Source: Chamaea fasciata
Lineage: Eukaryota; Chordata; Aves; Passeriformes; Sylviidae
NCBI GenBank assembly: GCA_029207755.1
Contig: JARCOQ010000006.1
Coordinates: 29,842,522 to 29,906,521 of the forward strand
Reading direction: 5' to 3'
DNA: 64,000 nt
The notes under the pieces are model-generated. The model made no database searches. It saw only the letters and a program-made list of their open reading frames with translations, and was not told where the DNA came from. Position numbers and translations under genes: made by a program. Shown here in pieces: positions 62,756 to 64,000 of this stretch (position 1 is its first letter; each line of letters begins with the position of its first letter).

Positions 62756-64000
62756 TTCATGGTTTCTCTGGAAATCTCTTACACAAATAGAAAAGGAAAT
62801 CTGGATTTTCTCAATCATTGCCCCATTCTTTATTGACAGAGAACTTTTTTTTTTTTTGCAGACCATTCTGAGTGATGATCTTCCCTTGTCAGTGTCTCTG
62901 AAAATCTCTAGCTTTGCTTTCTTGGTTTTTATAGTGGTGGAGCAGATTGACTGTTTAAAGTCTGTGATGGCAAACTGGGAAGCAGATGATGCTCTCTCTC
63001 TGAAGGGAATGTTTCATATCTTGAGCCATGAGGAATGATTCTCATGTAAATGAGTCTCCATTGGTTATTATTGGTCCTTGTCTTTTATGAACAAAATTGA
63101 AGCATTGTTCTTCTGTTTCCTTGACTGGTTTTCCACTGAACTTACAAGAATCTGTCTATCCTTCTTTGGTCTTCAGCTTTTAAAGAAGGACTTGCTTATC
63201 AGTGGTGGCAATAAAAAACCAGCAGCTTCTCCAAGAGTCCTGAAATAAGACATAATTATTTCCACTGAAAGTGATATTTGCATTTCACTTCAGACATTTT
63301 AATGAAAAGTGTTGTGTGAATATCATATGTTCTCCAACATTTCTGGTTCTGTTCTTGTTTGCCTGGGTGATGGGACCTTCAGGCAAATAAGTTAATTGCA
63401 AGGGTATATGAAGATCTATAACCTGGGGAAAGGATTATACATTTATTAATAATGTGATCATTGGTCATTTTCCTATAGTTTTTCTTAACTCGAACTGATA
63501 AAAAGCTTGACTAAAAGTAGTACAGTACCAAAAGGAGGTCAAAATTACTCCTCCAGGAAAATAGTTTCTTTGGTTTTAGTTAGACATACTTTAAATGCTA
63601 ATAGTGTCAATTCATTTGATTTACTTTATGCACATTGGCAGCTAAACAACTTCAGAGGCTCCAAACTTCAATTTTCTGCAGACAGGCAAGTGACCTAGAG
63701 ACCATCTTCAGTGTGATTAAAAATGCATTTTAATTCTTAAAGCAGTTGGGTAGAAATAACTGTAAAATAATAAAAGTATTTTTAACAGGTGGTGGACATA
63801 GGCTTGTTGAAAAGGTATTTTTTAAAGTCAGTGAAGTTGCAATTTTTTTGGTACATTTATTTCCTAGTGTGGACTACAGATAAAAAACAGTTCTCTTGCA
63901 TGATTTCAAATAAACGATATTCCATAAAGAAGCTTTGTTTTTGCTGTACGTTGTGACAGTTCTTTTACAATGTTTTCTATTACACCCTTAAGCATTGTCA

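Larger units (their letters stand above)
60423..64000. other. AT-rich non-coding sequence with possible regulatory elements
   Basis: No complete gene. It holds a 14-bp perfect palindrome at 62072-62085, a TA-rich simple stretch at 62390-62411, a tandem 15-bp duplication at 62634-62663 and a weak MIR/L3-like match at 62700-62755. Open frames are under 100 codons. Confidence 0.5.

Overview
The window reads as AT-rich, non-coding vertebrate DNA, most likely from a bird. The main evidence is three CR1 LINE fragments, two of them ending in avian-type CR1 3' ends, and two copies of a solo LTR that I recognise from memory as a common passerine/neoavian family (start TGTCATGGTTTAACCCC, inner block GATAAAGACAGTTTAATAGG). 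I have no alignment to confirm the clade. There is no bacterial-style gene organisation. Most open frames are short enough to be expected by chance at this base composition.

Layout. 1-12241: unique AT-rich sequence with one possible small exon at 3511-3588. 12242-12829: solo LTR, plus strand. 12830-23976: unique sequence with simple repeats. 23977-24561: second solo LTR of the same family and strand. 24562-33282: unique sequence. 33283-33510: decayed CR1 reverse-transcriptase fragment, minus strand. 35308-36515: longer 5'-truncated CR1, minus strand, running from the reverse transcriptase through the ADD motif and the ORF2 C-terminus to the 3' end. 37071-38141: probable solo LTR of a different family, minus strand, with 7-bp inverted ends, a TATA-like box, poly(A) signals and a 186-nt all-purine microsatellite inside it. 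38142-54783: unique sequence with a probable old MIR/L3-like fragment near 50.8 kb and possible conserved elements near 49.1-49.7 kb. 54784-54913: CR1 3' tail, plus strand. 54914-64000: unique sequence with a pair of strong inverted repeats at 56254-56376 and the best exon candidate at 60254-60422.

No complete protein-coding gene, tRNA, rRNA, CRISPR array or recognisable promoter of a host gene is visible. The window is probably intergenic or lies inside a large intron. Several stretches have splice-like borders and protein-like translations (3511, 19502, 39558, 58807 and 60254 on the plus strand; 8147 on the minus strand). Their reading phases do not join into one transcript, so at most one or two can be real, and I recognise none of the peptides.

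I do not see an undescribed biological system here. The observations most worth checking are the nested hairpin at 56331-56376 with its neighbouring inverted repeat, the 60254-60422 exon candidate, and the LTR carrying the long purine tract.
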